Source of the DNA: Streptantibioticus rubrisoli
GTDB taxonomy: Bacteria > Actinomycetota > Actinomycetes > Streptomycetales > Streptomycetaceae
Direction: 5' to 3'
DNA: 64,000 nucleotides
Assembly: GCF_024436055.1 (NCBI RefSeq)
Contig: NZ_JANFNH010000021.1
Coordinates: 35,465 to 99,464, forward strand
The translations under genes were made by a program, and so were the position numbers. Below the pieces are notes generated by a model. It was not told the DNA's origin. It saw only the letters and a program-made list of their open reading frames with translations, and ran no database searches. Below, piece by piece: positions 1-8,807 of this stretch; positions within the stretch are counted from its first letter, which is position 1; each line of letters starts with the position of its first letter.

Positions 1-1494
1 GTCGATCACACCGTCGTCGTAGAGCCGTCCGGACAGGAACATCGGCAGCGACTCCGACTCGATCTGCCGCTCCACCGCGTCGCGCAGCGCGGCGTCCGCC
101 TCCTCGTCGTACGGCCTGCCCTGGGCCGCCGCCGACTGGCGGGCGACGATCGACAGCACCCCGGCGAGCTGCGCGGGACCCATCACCGCCGACTTGGCGC
201 TCGGCCAGGCGAACAGGAAGCGCGGCTGGAACGCCCGGCCGCACATGCCGTAGTGCCCGGCGCCGTAACTGGCCCCCATCAGCACGGAGATGTGCGGCAC
301 CCTGGAGTTGGCCACCGCGTTGATCATCATCGCGCCGTGCTTGATGATGCCGCCCTGCTCGTACTCCCTGCCCACCATGTAGCCGGTGGTGTTGTGCAGG
401 AACAGCAGCGGGATGTCGCGCTGGTTGGCCAGTTGGATGAACTGCGCCGCCTTCTGCGACTCGGCGCTGAACAGCACGCCCCGCGCGTTGGCCAGTATGC
501 CCACCGGATAGCCGTGCAGTTCGGCCCAACCGGTGGCCAGGCTCGGCCCGTACAGCGGCTTGAACTCGTCGAACGCCGAACCGTCCACCACCCTCGCGAT
601 CACCTCGCGCGGATCGAAGGGGGTACGCAGGTCGCCGGGCACGATGCCCAGCAGTTCCTCCTCGTCGTGGCGTGGCGGCAGCGGATGCGGACGCGGCGGC
701 GGTCCCTGTTTACGCCAGCGCAGCCGGGCGATGACGCGGCGGGCGGTGCGCAGCGCGTCGGGCTCGCCCGCCGCGAAGTAGTCCGCGAGGCCGGAGGTAC
801 GGGCGTGCATCTCGGCGCCGCCGAGCGACTCGTCGTCGCTCTCCTCACCGGTGGCCATCTTCACCAGCGGCGGTCCGCCGAGGAAGACCTTGGAACGCTC
901 CTTCACCATGATCACGTGGTCGGACATCCCGGGTATGTACGCGCCGCCCGCGGTGGAGTTGCCGAACACCACCGCCACGGTGGGGATTCCGGCGGCGGAC
1001 AGCCGGGTCAGGTCCCGGAAGAGCGCTCCGCCGGGGATGAAGATCTCCTTCTGGCTGGGCAGGTCGGCGCCGCCGGACTCGACCAGGCTGACCACCGGGA
1101 GCCGGTTGGCGAACGCGATCTCGTTGGCCCGCAGTGCCTTCTTCAGGGTCCAGGGGTTGCTCGCGCCGCCGCGCACGGTCGGGTCGTTGGCGGTGATGAC
1201 GCACTCCGTGCCCTCGACCACCCCGATGCCGGTGACGATGGAGGCGCCGACCGGGTAGTCGCTGCCCCAGGCGGCGAGGGGGGAGAGTTCGAGGAACGGT
1301 GTGTCGGGGTCGAGCAGCAGCTCGATCCGCTGGCGGGCGAGCAGCTTGCCGCGCGCCCGGTGCCGGTCCACGTACTTCTGACCGCCTCCGGCGAGGGCTT
1401 TGGCGTGTTCGGCGCCGAGCGCGTCCAGTCGCGCCAGCGCGGCTTCGCGGTTCGCGAGGTAGTCGGGGTTGGCGAGGAGCGAACTGGCCATCAT
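1..1494 (-). CDS. acyl-CoA carboxylase carboxyltransferase (beta) subunit, 3' end cut off
   Basis: Beta subunit of a biotin-dependent acyl-CoA carboxylase (3-methylcrotonyl/geranyl-CoA type), which moves CO2 from carboxybiotin to an acyl-CoA in amino-acid or fatty-acid metabolism. My own translation of the minus strand gives at least 498 codons without a stop. The N-terminus is MMASSLLANPDYLANREAAL. Further on are KYVDRHRARGKLLARQRIEL and, near the cut end, GHYGMCGRAFQPRFLFAWPS followed by a Lys-Ser-Ala-Val-Met-Gly-Pro stretch typical of the C-terminal carboxyltransferase domain. The family is about 530 residues, so roughly 35 are missing beyond the left edge. Two ATGs are adjacent (1494 and 1491), preceded by GAGAGG. 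The biotin carboxylase partner is probably just left of the window. A 12-bp palindrome at 1572-1583 may be its operator. Substrate cannot be fixed from sequence. Confidence 0.9.
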   Translation of the reverse strand, partial: MMASSLLANPDYLANREAALARLDALGAEHAKALAGGGQKYVDRHRARGKLLARQRIELLLDPDTPFLELSPLAAWGSDYPVGASIVTGIGVVEGTECVITANDPTVRGGASNPWTLKKALRANEIAFANRLPVVSLVESGGADLPSQKEIFIPGGALFRDLTRLSAAGIPTVAVVFGNSTAGGAYIPGMSDHVIMVKERSKVFLGGPPLVKMATGEESDDESLGGAEMHARTSGLADYFAAGEPDALRTARRVIARLRWRKQGPPPRPHPLPPRHDEEELLGIVPGDLRTPFDPREVIARVVDGSAFDEFKPLYGPSLATGWAELHGYPVGILANARGVLFSAESQKAAQFIQLANQRDIPLLFLHNTTGYMVGREYEQGGIIKHGAMMINAVANSRVPHISVLMGASYGAGHYGMCGRAFQPRFLFAWPSAKSAVMGPAQLAGVLSIVARQSAAAQGRPYDEEADAALRDAVERQIESESLPMFLSGRLYDDGVID

Positions 1495-1571
1495 CGCCTC
1501 TCAGTTGACGTCACGTCAGTGCGGGTCTGGCTTCGCCAAGGGAGAAGGCTGGCACCGGGGGCCGGAACAAT

Positions 1572-1583
1572 CAAGCGCGCTTG
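1572..1583. promoter_or_regulatory. palindromic operator candidate
   Basis: CAAGCGCGCTTG is a perfect 12-bp palindrome about 80 bp upstream of the carboxylase start, flanked by AT-rich bases in an otherwise GC-rich spacer. Its size and symmetry fit a TetR-family operator, a common type in front of acyl-CoA catabolic operons. The regulator is not in this window. Confidence 0.45.
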
Positions 1584-1668
1584 CATGATTTTCCGCCGCC
1601 CGCTCGGGGGTGCGGCGATTTCGGGTTGCGGTTGGTCCGGCACCGCCGGGCCACGGCGCGGGGGGGTG

Positions 1669-1688
1669 CTCACCGCCGCGGCGGTGAG
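1669..1688 (-). terminator. hairpin downstream of dimethylargininase gene
   Basis: CTCACCGCCGCGGCGGTGAG is a perfect 20-bp inverted repeat 70 bp past the stop of the minus-strand dimethylargininase gene. It can form a nine-pair stem with a two-base loop, as in many Streptomyces terminators that lack a U tract. A second short stem (CCCCAC/GTGGGG) lies next to it. Confidence 0.45.
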
Positions 1689-1733
1689 TAACCCCCACGG
1701 TGGGGACCGGCGGTGCCGGAGCGGGCGCGACCA

Positions 1734-1769
1734 GCGGAGCTACCCGTACAAGCGGAGCTACTCGTACAA
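1734..1769. repeat. 18-bp tandem duplication at a gene end
   Basis: Two copies of an 18-bp unit (GCGGAGCTACCCGTACAA and GCGGAGCTACTCGTACAA) lie head to tail with one mismatch. The second copy contains the stop codon of the dimethylargininase gene and its last codons, so the first copy is a duplication just past the stop. Confidence 0.8.
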
Positions 1770-2534
1770 CTCCCGGACGCGGACTGAGAGGCATGTGACG
1801 CAGCCCTCGCGCTTTTCGAACTCCGTGAGGTCGACCGGGACCGGCGTGTAGCCGAGCGCGGCCAGCAGATCGGCCGTCTTCGGCGCGGAAGCGGACATCA
1901 GCAGCCGGTCCCCGCCCAACAGGACGACGTGCGCGCCAGCCTCCTCCGGCACCGGCAGGAAGTGCGGGAACACCGACGTGTCGTCCACCAGCGGCGGATG
2001 GCCGATCACCGTACCGTCGGGCAGCGCGGTCACCGCCGACTTCAGATGCAGCACTCTGCTCACCGGAACGGCCACCACCCGGGCGCCCAGCGGCGCGAAG
2101 ACGGCACGCAGTTGCCGTACACCGGCCGCGTTGGTACGACCTCCGCGGCCCACGTACAGCGTGTCGCCCACCTTGAGCACATCACCGCCGTCCAGGGTCC
2201 CCGGTTCACGGACGTGGTTGATGGACAGCCCGAGCCCGACCGCGGTCCGCTCGGCCGCCTGCGTCTCCGGTCTACGGGACTGAGCGCCCGGCCGGGAGAT
2301 CAGCGCGACGTTGCGGAAGACGACCATGGTGTCCTCCACGAACACCCCGTCCGGACACTCATCGGCGGGAGCGACCTCCACCGTCTGCCAGCCGTGCGCC
2401 CGCAGCGCCTCGACATAGCCCTCCCACTGGCGCAGCGCCAGCGCGGCATCGATCGGTTCGCGTCCGATATGGCTGACCAACCCCTGGTCGAGACGGGGGC
2501 TGGGACGTCGGACGAGGGCCTTCTTACTGGGCAC
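1758..2534 (-). CDS. ddaH: dimethylargininase (NG,NG-dimethylarginine dimethylaminohydrolase)
   Basis: Hydrolyses methylated arginines to citrulline and dimethylamine in the cytoplasm; member of the arginine-modifying amidinotransferase/deiminase superfamily. The 258-residue protein has the family landmarks: substrate-binding LDGGDVL, the catalytic His in RVLHLKSAVT, and the C-terminal nucleophile Cys in REGCVTCLSVR. The first Cys after Gly is the usual nucleophile. The start is GTG at 2534, giving VPSKKALVRRPSPRL, because GGAGG lies nine bases upstream. An upstream in-frame ATG would run into the divergent ABC-F gene. Only 33 bp separate the two starts. Confidence 0.88.
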   Translation of the reverse strand: MPSKKALVRRPSPRLDQGLVSHIGREPIDAALALRQWEGYVEALRAHGWQTVEVAPADECPDGVFVEDTMVVFRNVALISRPGAQSRRPETQAAERTAVGLGLSINHVREPGTLDGGDVLKVGDTLYVGRGGRTNAAGVRQLRAVFAPLGARVVAVPVSRVLHLKSAVTALPDGTVIGHPPLVDDTSVFPHFLPVPEEAGAHVVLLGGDRLLMSASAPKTADLLAALGYTPVPVDLTEFEKREGCVTCLSVRVRELYE

Positions 2535-2567
2535 GGAACCGCACCTCCAGCTAGCATTTGCTCCCTT

Positions 2568-4205
2568 ATGAGTGCCACTCTCGTCGCCAAGGGCCTCGCC
2601 GCAGGACACGGCGACCGCATCCTGTTCTCCGGTCTGGAACTCGTCGTCGCACCCGGTGATGTCATCGGGCTCGTCGGGGCCAACGGCGCCGGGAAGTCCA
2701 CGCTACTGCGGCTGCTCGCCGGTCTTGACGCACCGGAACAGGGAACGTTGCGGCTCAGCCCGCCCACGGGGGTGGTCGGCCATCTGCCGCAGGAGCCGGA
2801 GCGCAGGCCCGACGAGACGATACGCGCCTTCCTCGCCCGCCGCACCGGTGTGGCCGCCGCCCAGCGCGCACTCGACGCCGCCACCGAGGCGCTGGTCGAG
2901 GGTGCGCCGGGTGCCGACGACGCGTACGCCACCGCACTGGAGCGCTGGCTTTCCCTCGGCGCCGCCGACCTGGAGGACCGCGCGGACACCGTCGCCGCCG
3001 ACCTCGGCCTGACCGTCGACCTCGACCAGCCGATGACCTCGCTGTCCGGCGGCCAGGCCGCCCGCGCCTCACTCGCCTCCCTGCTGCTCAGCCGGTACGA
3101 CGTCTTCCTGCTGGACGAGCCGACCAACGACCTCGACCTGGACGGCCTGGAGCGGCTGGAGGCCTTCGTCACCGGGCTGCGCGCCGGAACCGTCGTGGTC
3201 AGCCACGACCGCGAGTTCCTCACCCGCACCGTGAACCGCGTGGTCGAACTCGACCTCGCCCAGCAGCAGGTGAACGTCTACGGCGGCGGCTACGAGGCCT
3301 ACCTGGAGGAGCGCGAGGTCGCCCGACGGCACGCCCGCGAGGAGTACGAGGAGTACGCGCAGACCCGGTCCGACCTGCTAGCCCGGGCCCGTATGCAGCG
3401 CGCCTGGATGGAGAAGGGCGTGAAGAACGCCCGCCGCAGGTCCACCGACCACGACAAGCTCGGCCGCAGCGCCCGGGTGGAGGCCACTGAGAAGCAGGCA
3501 GCCAAGGCCCGGCAGACCGAGCGCATGATCGAGCGGCTCGACGTGGTCGAAGAACCGCGCAAGGAATGGGAGTTGCGGATGAGCATCGCCGCCGCACCCC
3601 GCGCCGGTGCGGTGGTGGCCACCCTGCGCGGCGCCGAAGTACGCCTCGGCGCCTTCCAGTTGGGGCCGGTGGACCTCCAGGTCGACTGGGCCGACCGGAT
3701 CGCGATCACCGGCGCCAACGGATCCGGCAAGTCCACGCTGCTCGGCGCCGTGCTCGGCCGGATCCCGCTGACCGCGGGCGCGGCCTCGCTGGGGCCCGGA
3801 GTGGTCGTCGGGGAGGTGGACCAGGCGCGGCGGCTTTTCTACGGAGATGAGGCGCTGCTGGACGCGTTCGGCGCCCTCGTGCCGGAGATGGCGGCGGCCG
3901 AAGTCCGTACGCTTCTGGCCAAGTTCGGGCTGAAGTCCGACCATGTGCTCCGCCCGGCCGCCACACTGTCGCCGGGGGAGCGGACCCGGGCGGCGCTGGC
4001 CCTGCTGCAGGGGCGCGGGGTGAACCTGCTGGTGCTCGACGAGCCCACCAACCACCTTGACCTGCCCGCCATCGAGCAGTTGGAGTCCGCGTTGGCCTCC
4101 TACGACGGCACGCTGCTGCTGGTCACCCACGACCGCCGGATGCTTGGCGCGGTGCGCACCAACCGGCGGATCGAAGTGGCGGACGGCAAGGTCGTCGAGG
4201 CCTGA
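2568..4205 (+). CDS. ABC-F family ATP-binding protein
   Basis: Cytoplasmic ABC-F protein (two ATPase domains, no membrane part). The family acts on ribosomes in translation quality control or antibiotic target protection rather than in transport. The 545-residue product has Walker A GANGAGKST near residue 40 with signature LSGGQ near 160, and Walker A GANGSGKST near 383 with signature LSPGE near 467. Both halves have LDEPTN Walker B regions, joined by a charged linker with ARRRS. Start ATG 2568 gives MSATLVAKGL. No clear ribosome site precedes it; TAGCAT at 2552-2557 sits where a -10 would place transcription a few bases before ATG, so the mRNA may be nearly leaderless. Whether it confers resistance cannot be told. 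Confidence 0.88.
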   Translation: MSATLVAKGLAAGHGDRILFSGLELVVAPGDVIGLVGANGAGKSTLLRLLAGLDAPEQGTLRLSPPTGVVGHLPQEPERRPDETIRAFLARRTGVAAAQRALDAATEALVEGAPGADDAYATALERWLSLGAADLEDRADTVAADLGLTVDLDQPMTSLSGGQAARASLASLLLSRYDVFLLDEPTNDLDLDGLERLEAFVTGLRAGTVVVSHDREFLTRTVNRVVELDLAQQQVNVYGGGYEAYLEEREVARRHAREEYEEYAQTRSDLLARARMQRAWMEKGVKNARRRSTDHDKLGRSARVEATEKQAAKARQTERMIERLDVVEEPRKEWELRMSIAAAPRAGAVVATLRGAEVRLGAFQLGPVDLQVDWADRIAITGANGSGKSTLLGAVLGRIPLTAGAASLGPGVVVGEVDQARRLFYGDEALLDAFGALVPEMAAAEVRTLLAKFGLKSDHVLRPAATLSPGERTRAALALLQGRGVNLLVLDEPTNHLDLPAIEQLESALASYDGTLLLVTHDRRMLGAVRTNRRIEVADGKVVEA

Positions 4206-4292
4206 GCCTGACGTGGGGGTGGCCGCGTCGGCCGCCTGCCGCATCCGGCATGATCGGTTACCTGGCCGAAGGAGCCGAAGGGTGGGGGCCGA

Positions 4293-5060
4293 ATGACCGC
4301 GCTGGACGCCTTGCAGCTGATACCCGTCGCCGTCGCCGCCGGTTGGATAGACGCGGTGGTGGGCGGCGGCGGCCTGCTGCAACTCCCGGCGATGCTGGTG
4401 GCGTTCCCCACCCTGCCCACCGCCACCGTGCTCGGTACCAACAAGGCGGTGGCGATAACCGGCACCACGTCGGCGACCATCACCTACCTGCGCAAGACGG
4501 ATGTCAACTGGAGATTCGTGGGGTTAGCGGCGGCGGTCGCCCTGCCCGCGGCGTCCGGTGGCGCGCTGGTGGCCACCGCGCTGCCCAGCAGCGTGTTCCG
4601 GCCGGTGATCATGGCGGCGCTGCTGACCGTCGGCGCGTTCGTCACCCTGCGCCCCGACTTCGGCCGCACCCACGCGCCGGTACGGCTCAGCCGCTCCCGC
4701 GCGGTGACCGCGGCGGCGCTCAGCGGCGCGGGCATCGGCTTCTACGACGGGGTGATCGGCTCGGGCACCGGCACCTTCCTCATCATCACCTTCCTGCTGG
4801 TGCTCGGCGCCGATTTCGTGCACGGCTCGGCGATGGCCAAGGTGGTGAACGTCGGGACCAACCTCGGGGCGCTCATCGTCTTCGTGGTGCAGGGACACGT
4901 GCTGTGGTTGCTCGCCGCCGCCATGGCCGTCGGCAACGTGACCGGCGGCGCGCTGGGTGCCCGGATGGCGCTGAAGCAGGGTGCCTCGTTCGTCCGGTAC
5001 GCGCTGCTCGTGGTCGTCGTGCTGCTCGTGGCGAAGCTCGGCTACGACCAGTGGCACTGA
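4293..5060 (+). CDS. TSUP (TauE/SafE) family membrane transporter
   Basis: Predicted integral membrane permease of the TauE/SafE family, which moves sulfite, sulfoacetate or related organic anions. The 255-residue protein has about eight hydrophobic segments. Each half carries the glycine-rich repeat typical of the family: GWIDAVVGGGGLLQLPAML near the N-terminus and GFYDGVIGSGTGTFLIITFL in the second half. ATG 4293 follows a G-rich Shine-Dalgarno-like stretch. It lies 87 bp after the ABC-F gene and could be cotranscribed with it. Substrate unknown. Confidence 0.85.
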   Translation: MTALDALQLIPVAVAAGWIDAVVGGGGLLQLPAMLVAFPTLPTATVLGTNKAVAITGTTSATITYLRKTDVNWRFVGLAAAVALPAASGGALVATALPSSVFRPVIMAALLTVGAFVTLRPDFGRTHAPVRLSRSRAVTAAALSGAGIGFYDGVIGSGTGTFLIITFLLVLGADFVHGSAMAKVVNVGTNLGALIVFVVQGHVLWLLAAAMAVGNVTGGALGARMALKQGASFVRYALLVVVVLLVAKLGYDQWH

Positions 5061-5240
5061 TGCGGTATGGGCACTGTCGCGCGTAGCGCGTCGGCTGGGG
5101 GCGGTGGTGGATACCGGCGGGAGGTCGCTGACGCCTGCGCCGGACGCTATCGTCGGCACTGCGGAGACCGCACAGCCGTTGTAGAGGCAGGCGCCCACGC
5201 GCGGCGCCCGAGGTCGGTTCGAGCCGGAGAGGGTGACGTC

Positions 5241-6149
5241 GTGGTCGTATTCCTGCTCGGGCTCAGTGCCGCCTGCTGCCTCGGCTTCGGCTTCGTACTC
5301 CAGCAGCGGGCCGCGCAACGCGCGCCGCTGGCGGACTTCCTGTCCTTCCGGTTGCTGCTCGACCTGCTGCGGATGCCGGAGTGGGTGATCGGGATCGCGG
5401 CCATGGTCGCCGGGATGGTGCTGGGCGCGCTCGCACTGGCGCACGGCGAGATCTCCCTGGTGGAGCCGCTCACCGCGACCAACCTGGTGTTCGCCATGGG
5501 CCTGTCGAGATGGCTCTCCGGCCAGCCGCTGGGCTGGAGCGGCTGGGCCGGGGTGGTGGTGCTGGCGCTCGGGGTGACGTCGTTCATCGTGGCGGGCCGT
5601 CCGTCCGGGGACGGCCAGCTCGCCGGGCCGCTGCGGCACTGGGTGCTGTTCGGTACCTTCGTGGGGCTGGCGGTGCTGCTGACCGCGCTCGGCAGACGGC
5701 TGCGGCCCACCCTGGAGGCGACGGTGCTGGCGCTGGCCGCGGGGCTGCTGTACGGGTTGCAGGACGCGCTCACCCGGATCTCGGTGCAGTTCGTTCACAG
5801 CGACGGGGTCGCGGTGCTGTTCGTGCACTGGCAGCCGTATGCGATCGTGGCGCTCGGGCTGACCGGGTTGCTGCTGGTGCAGAGCGCGTTCGAGACGGCG
5901 CCGCTGCGGTCGTCGTTGCCCGCGCTCACCGCGGCGCAGCCGCTGGCCGGTATCGCCTGCGGGGTGGGGTTCCTGGGCGACCGGTTGCGGGTGACGCCGG
6001 GGGCGCTGGCCTGGCAGGCGTCAGGGTTGCTGGCGATCGTGGTCGGGATCGTGCTGCTGGGGAGCCATCCGGCGATGCCGGAGGGGCCCTGCGCGGTGCG
6101 TGATCCGCATCCCGCGGATCACGCCGCCCGCGCCCCGGTCGACGGGTGA
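5241..6149 (+). CDS. DMT/EamA-like membrane transporter
   Basis: About 302 residues and roughly ten hydrophobic helices, organised as two similar halves with LVEPLTATNLVFAMGL in the first and LTAAQPLAGIACGVGFL in the second. This is the pattern of the drug/metabolite transporter superfamily. It begins with a short helix MVVFLLGLSAACCLGFG. GTG 5241 is chosen because GGAGAGGG precedes it by about eight bases and hydrophobic sequence starts immediately; longer in-frame starts add a polar, non-conserved stretch. The C-terminal tail is polar. Substrate not predictable. Confidence 0.75.
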   Translation: MVVFLLGLSAACCLGFGFVLQQRAAQRAPLADFLSFRLLLDLLRMPEWVIGIAAMVAGMVLGALALAHGEISLVEPLTATNLVFAMGLSRWLSGQPLGWSGWAGVVVLALGVTSFIVAGRPSGDGQLAGPLRHWVLFGTFVGLAVLLTALGRRLRPTLEATVLALAAGLLYGLQDALTRISVQFVHSDGVAVLFVHWQPYAIVALGLTGLLLVQSAFETAPLRSSLPALTAAQPLAGIACGVGFLGDRLRVTPGALAWQASGLLAIVVGIVLLGSHPAMPEGPCAVRDPHPADHAARAPVDG

Positions 6150-6257
6150 CCCTCTGGTCGGGGTTCGCCCTGGTTTCGGCCGGTTCGGTGCCGCCGGGCA
6201 GGTAGCTGCGTGGTCGCGCGCCGTCGCGGCGGTAAGGGGCTTGGGCTTTGGGGCCGC

Positions 6258-6272
6258 GGGGGCGAAGCCCCC
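6258..6272. terminator. hairpin between convergent genes
   Basis: GGGGGC-GAA-GCCCCC forms a perfect six-pair stem with a three-base loop between the convergent EamA-like (+) and GT-C (-) genes. It probably terminates transcription from one or both sides. Confidence 0.5.
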
Positions 6273-6341
6273 GAATCTCTGACCGTCGGGACGGCGCGCA
6301 ACCACCCAGCTACCGGACCGGCGGTATGAGCGCAACCCCAC

Positions 6342-7850
6342 TCACCGCACCCCTGCGGGAGGCACATACGCGGACCACCCCGTGACCGCGGCGGAGCCGG
6401 TGAGCGGGCGGCGTTGCCAGCCGGGGGCGTAGGAGGGGGCGGAGCCGCCGGGCGGGACCAGGATCGCCACCGCGCGGTCCCGGGCGGCCCGGACCACCTC
6501 GGGCCCGGACGCCTCCGAAGCGTCGCTGCGCGGGTTGGACCGCAGCGACGACGCGCAGCCCGCGTCGTAGGCGATGGGCTGCGAGTCACCCGCGACGAGG
6601 CACGGCGGCCGGACGCCGATCCGCCGCAACGCGTCGGCGACCGCCCGGTACTCGCCGACGTTCGCCTTGGCGGAACGGATCTGCCGATCCAGGATCTCCC
6701 CCTGCACGTACCAGTGCCCGGCGAGCAGCGCACCGGCCACCACGGCGGCCGCGATCCGCGGCGGCGTCGGCGAGCGGCGTACCCACTGCGCCCCGGCCGC
6801 CAGCGCCCCGGCGACCGGCAGCGCCAGCAGCGCGTAGGCCGGAAGAAGGAACCGCGGCGCCGCGTACGGGATCAGGAACAGGTACGAGGCCGACAGCGAC
6901 AGCGCGCACACCACCGGCAGCAGCGCACCGGCCAGCCGACCGGCCCGGGCCGCCACCGCGACGCCGCCCACCGCGAGCAGCGGCAGCGCGGGCCACCAGG
7001 CGATGTGCGCCACCGGTGGATAGCCGACGTCGCACGGGCGGCACAGCAGCGGCCCGTCCGCGCTGCGCAGCGCGTTGCCCACGTTCCAGGAGAAGCCCAG
7101 GCCGCCTTCTATCGCGTCGGAGTCCGCCAGCCGCTCCAGGACCCCGCCGAACCGTGCGTACGCCTCCGCGATCCACTCGGCGAGCCCGGCCGCCAGCCCC
7201 ACGATGACCGCCGCCGCGACCCGCCAGCGCCGCCAGTCCCTGACCAGCACCACTCCGCCGAGCAGCGGCAGCGCCAGCCAGGCCCCGTCCGGGGCGCGTA
7301 CCAGCGTGACCCAGCCCACCGCCAGCGCGAGCCCGGCCAGGTACCGCCGCCGTGGGCCCTCCCGTACCGCCAGCAGGAAGAACCCGGTGGCGGCCACCGC
7401 GCCGAAGGCCACCCACAGGTTGGGCATCATCTGCGCCCCGTACTCGACGGTGACCCACAGCCCCGCGAACAGCAGTGCCGCCAGCGCCGAGGTGCCGGGG
7501 CCGACGAGCCGCCGCCAGACGGCGAAGGCGCCGAACAGCGCGAGTCCGGAGAGCACCGCGAGGAAGGTGCGCAGCACCAGCGGATCGGAGGTGAACGCCG
7601 CCACCGGCGCGCCCAGCAGGGTCACCCCGCGCGACCGCGGCGCGCTGAAGAAGGCGGCCGGGGAGCGCGGGTCGACCTGTGAGAAGTAGATCGACTCGTC
7701 CCAGGCGAGCGAGCGGCCGGGCGCCGCGAACACCAGTTGCGTGACGGTGTAGAGCGCGGCGACGACCGCCAGACGCGGATCGCGGCGGACCCGGGCGGCC
7801 GTGGAACCGGCCGTCCGACCGCGTATCGCTGCTGTCCCGGCGAGTGTCAT
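6342..7850 (-). CDS. GT-C fold membrane glycosyltransferase (family 39/ArnT-like)
   Basis: Polytopic protein of 502 residues with about eleven hydrophobic segments. The first extracytoplasmic loop carries the acidic pair AWDESIYF (Asp51-Glu52), the hallmark of polyprenyl-phosphate-sugar-dependent GT-C enzymes such as PMT/ArnT. The C-terminus ends in a soluble domain of about 100 residues. Likely role: moving a sugar from a lipid-linked donor to an acceptor on the outer face of the membrane. Start ATG 7850 (MTLAGTAAIRG) is preceded by AGGAG at six bases. Donor and acceptor are unknown. It stands alone, with no glycan cluster beside it. Confidence 0.75.
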   Translation of the reverse strand: MTLAGTAAIRGRTAGSTAARVRRDPRLAVVAALYTVTQLVFAAPGRSLAWDESIYFSQVDPRSPAAFFSAPRSRGVTLLGAPVAAFTSDPLVLRTFLAVLSGLALFGAFAVWRRLVGPGTSALAALLFAGLWVTVEYGAQMMPNLWVAFGAVAATGFFLLAVREGPRRRYLAGLALAVGWVTLVRAPDGAWLALPLLGGVVLVRDWRRWRVAAAVIVGLAAGLAEWIAEAYARFGGVLERLADSDAIEGGLGFSWNVGNALRSADGPLLCRPCDVGYPPVAHIAWWPALPLLAVGGVAVAARAGRLAGALLPVVCALSLSASYLFLIPYAAPRFLLPAYALLALPVAGALAAGAQWVRRSPTPPRIAAAVVAGALLAGHWYVQGEILDRQIRSAKANVGEYRAVADALRRIGVRPPCLVAGDSQPIAYDAGCASSLRSNPRSDASEASGPEVVRAARDRAVAILVPPGGSAPSYAPGWQRRPLTGSAAVTGWSAYVPPAGVR

Positions 7851-7937
7851 CGGCATCTCCTGGTCGGTGCGCTCGCGGTATTGTCGCTGACCCACCCCAT
7901 CACACGAGCGCGGCGCCCGCTGTCGGCAGTGCTGCCG

Positions 7938-8798
7938 TCACTTGCCCATGTGCTTGACCGGAAGCGCGCCCGCCGCCAGGACCGCCTTGGTGAACGGTGC
8001 GACCAGTTCGGTGAGCCGCTCGGCGTACTCCGCGCCCAGGTGCTTGTAGGGGGCGAAGCCCAGCCGGTCGGTGTCGTCCTCGATGGTGCGCCGCAGCTCC
8101 ACACCGGCTTCGGTGAGTTCGCCCGCCGAATCCAGCAGGCCGCGCTCCCGCAACCGGTCCTCGGCCGCCGACCACTCCTGCGCCGACCAGCCGCGGGTGG
8201 CCTGGGAGAAGTAGCGGGTGAAGCCCTTGCCGGTGGCGGTGTGCGTCACCAGGGCCTCCAGTCCGTCGAGGTCGGCCTCGGCGAGCGCGATCAGATGCCC
8301 GTCACCGCGGTGCTCGCGCAGCAGTGTGGCGGCGTGCCACAGCGCCAGGTGTGGGGCGTCGGGCACCGGAAGGTCGGCGTTGGCCGAGTACAGCGGTCGA
8401 CCGGGGCGGCCGCAGGCCTCGGTGGCCCGTAGCGCGAGTTCGGCGGCCTCGGTCAACTGCCGGGAGGCGATGGCCTCCGGGCCCAGCAGCCGCCGCAGGA
8501 AGGCGTCGGTGATGCGCAGCCGGGCCTCCAGTACGACGCGCGGCGACGCGGCGTGCCAGGCGCGCGGGATGTGCCGGGCGACCAGATCGGGGTGGAAGTT
8601 GTAGAACGTCGCGGTGACCGTGCCCGCACCGACGGCGCCCATCGGCGCGGCGCGCCCGGCGAAGTACGCCATCGACCCGCGTTCGAGTCCGAGCGCGGCC
8701 AACTCGTCGTCGTGCTCTGGCGCGAAGTAGAAGGCCGAGTGCAGCGGGTTGAGGGCGTTGTAGCAACGCCGTGACGCGCGCAGGGTGAGAGTCGTCAT
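7938..8798 (-). CDS. SCO6745-family protein (SalK-like, winged-helix-like)
   Basis: A 286-residue soluble protein recognised as the actinobacterial SCO6745/SalK-like family of unknown function. It starts MTTLTLRASRRCYNALNPLH and contains AYFAGRAAPMG, which is typical of the family. The C-terminal half (WSAQEWSAAEDRLRERGLLD, then a tail rich in Glu, Thr and Arg) resembles a winged helix, but no DNA-binding role is proven. It starts nine bases after the stop of the enoyl-CoA hydratase gene and has no strong ribosome site, so translation is probably coupled. Confidence 0.7.
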   Translation of the reverse strand: MTTLTLRASRRCYNALNPLHSAFYFAPEHDDELAALGLERGSMAYFAGRAAPMGAVGAGTVTATFYNFHPDLVARHIPRAWHAASPRVVLEARLRITDAFLRRLLGPEAIASRQLTEAAELALRATEACGRPGRPLYSANADLPVPDAPHLALWHAATLLREHRGDGHLIALAEADLDGLEALVTHTATGKGFTRYFSQATRGWSAQEWSAAEDRLRERGLLDSAGELTEAGVELRRTIEDDTDRLGFAPYKHLGAEYAERLTELVAPFTKAVLAAGALPVKHMGK

Positions 8799-8807
8799 GG
8801 CGTCACG

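Noticed and set aside
253..1851. Long plus-strand open frame opposite the acyl-CoA carboxylase gene
   Set aside because: It is antisense to a clearly conserved gene, has no family resemblance, and its Arg/Gly/His-rich composition is typical of open antisense frames in high-GC DNA.
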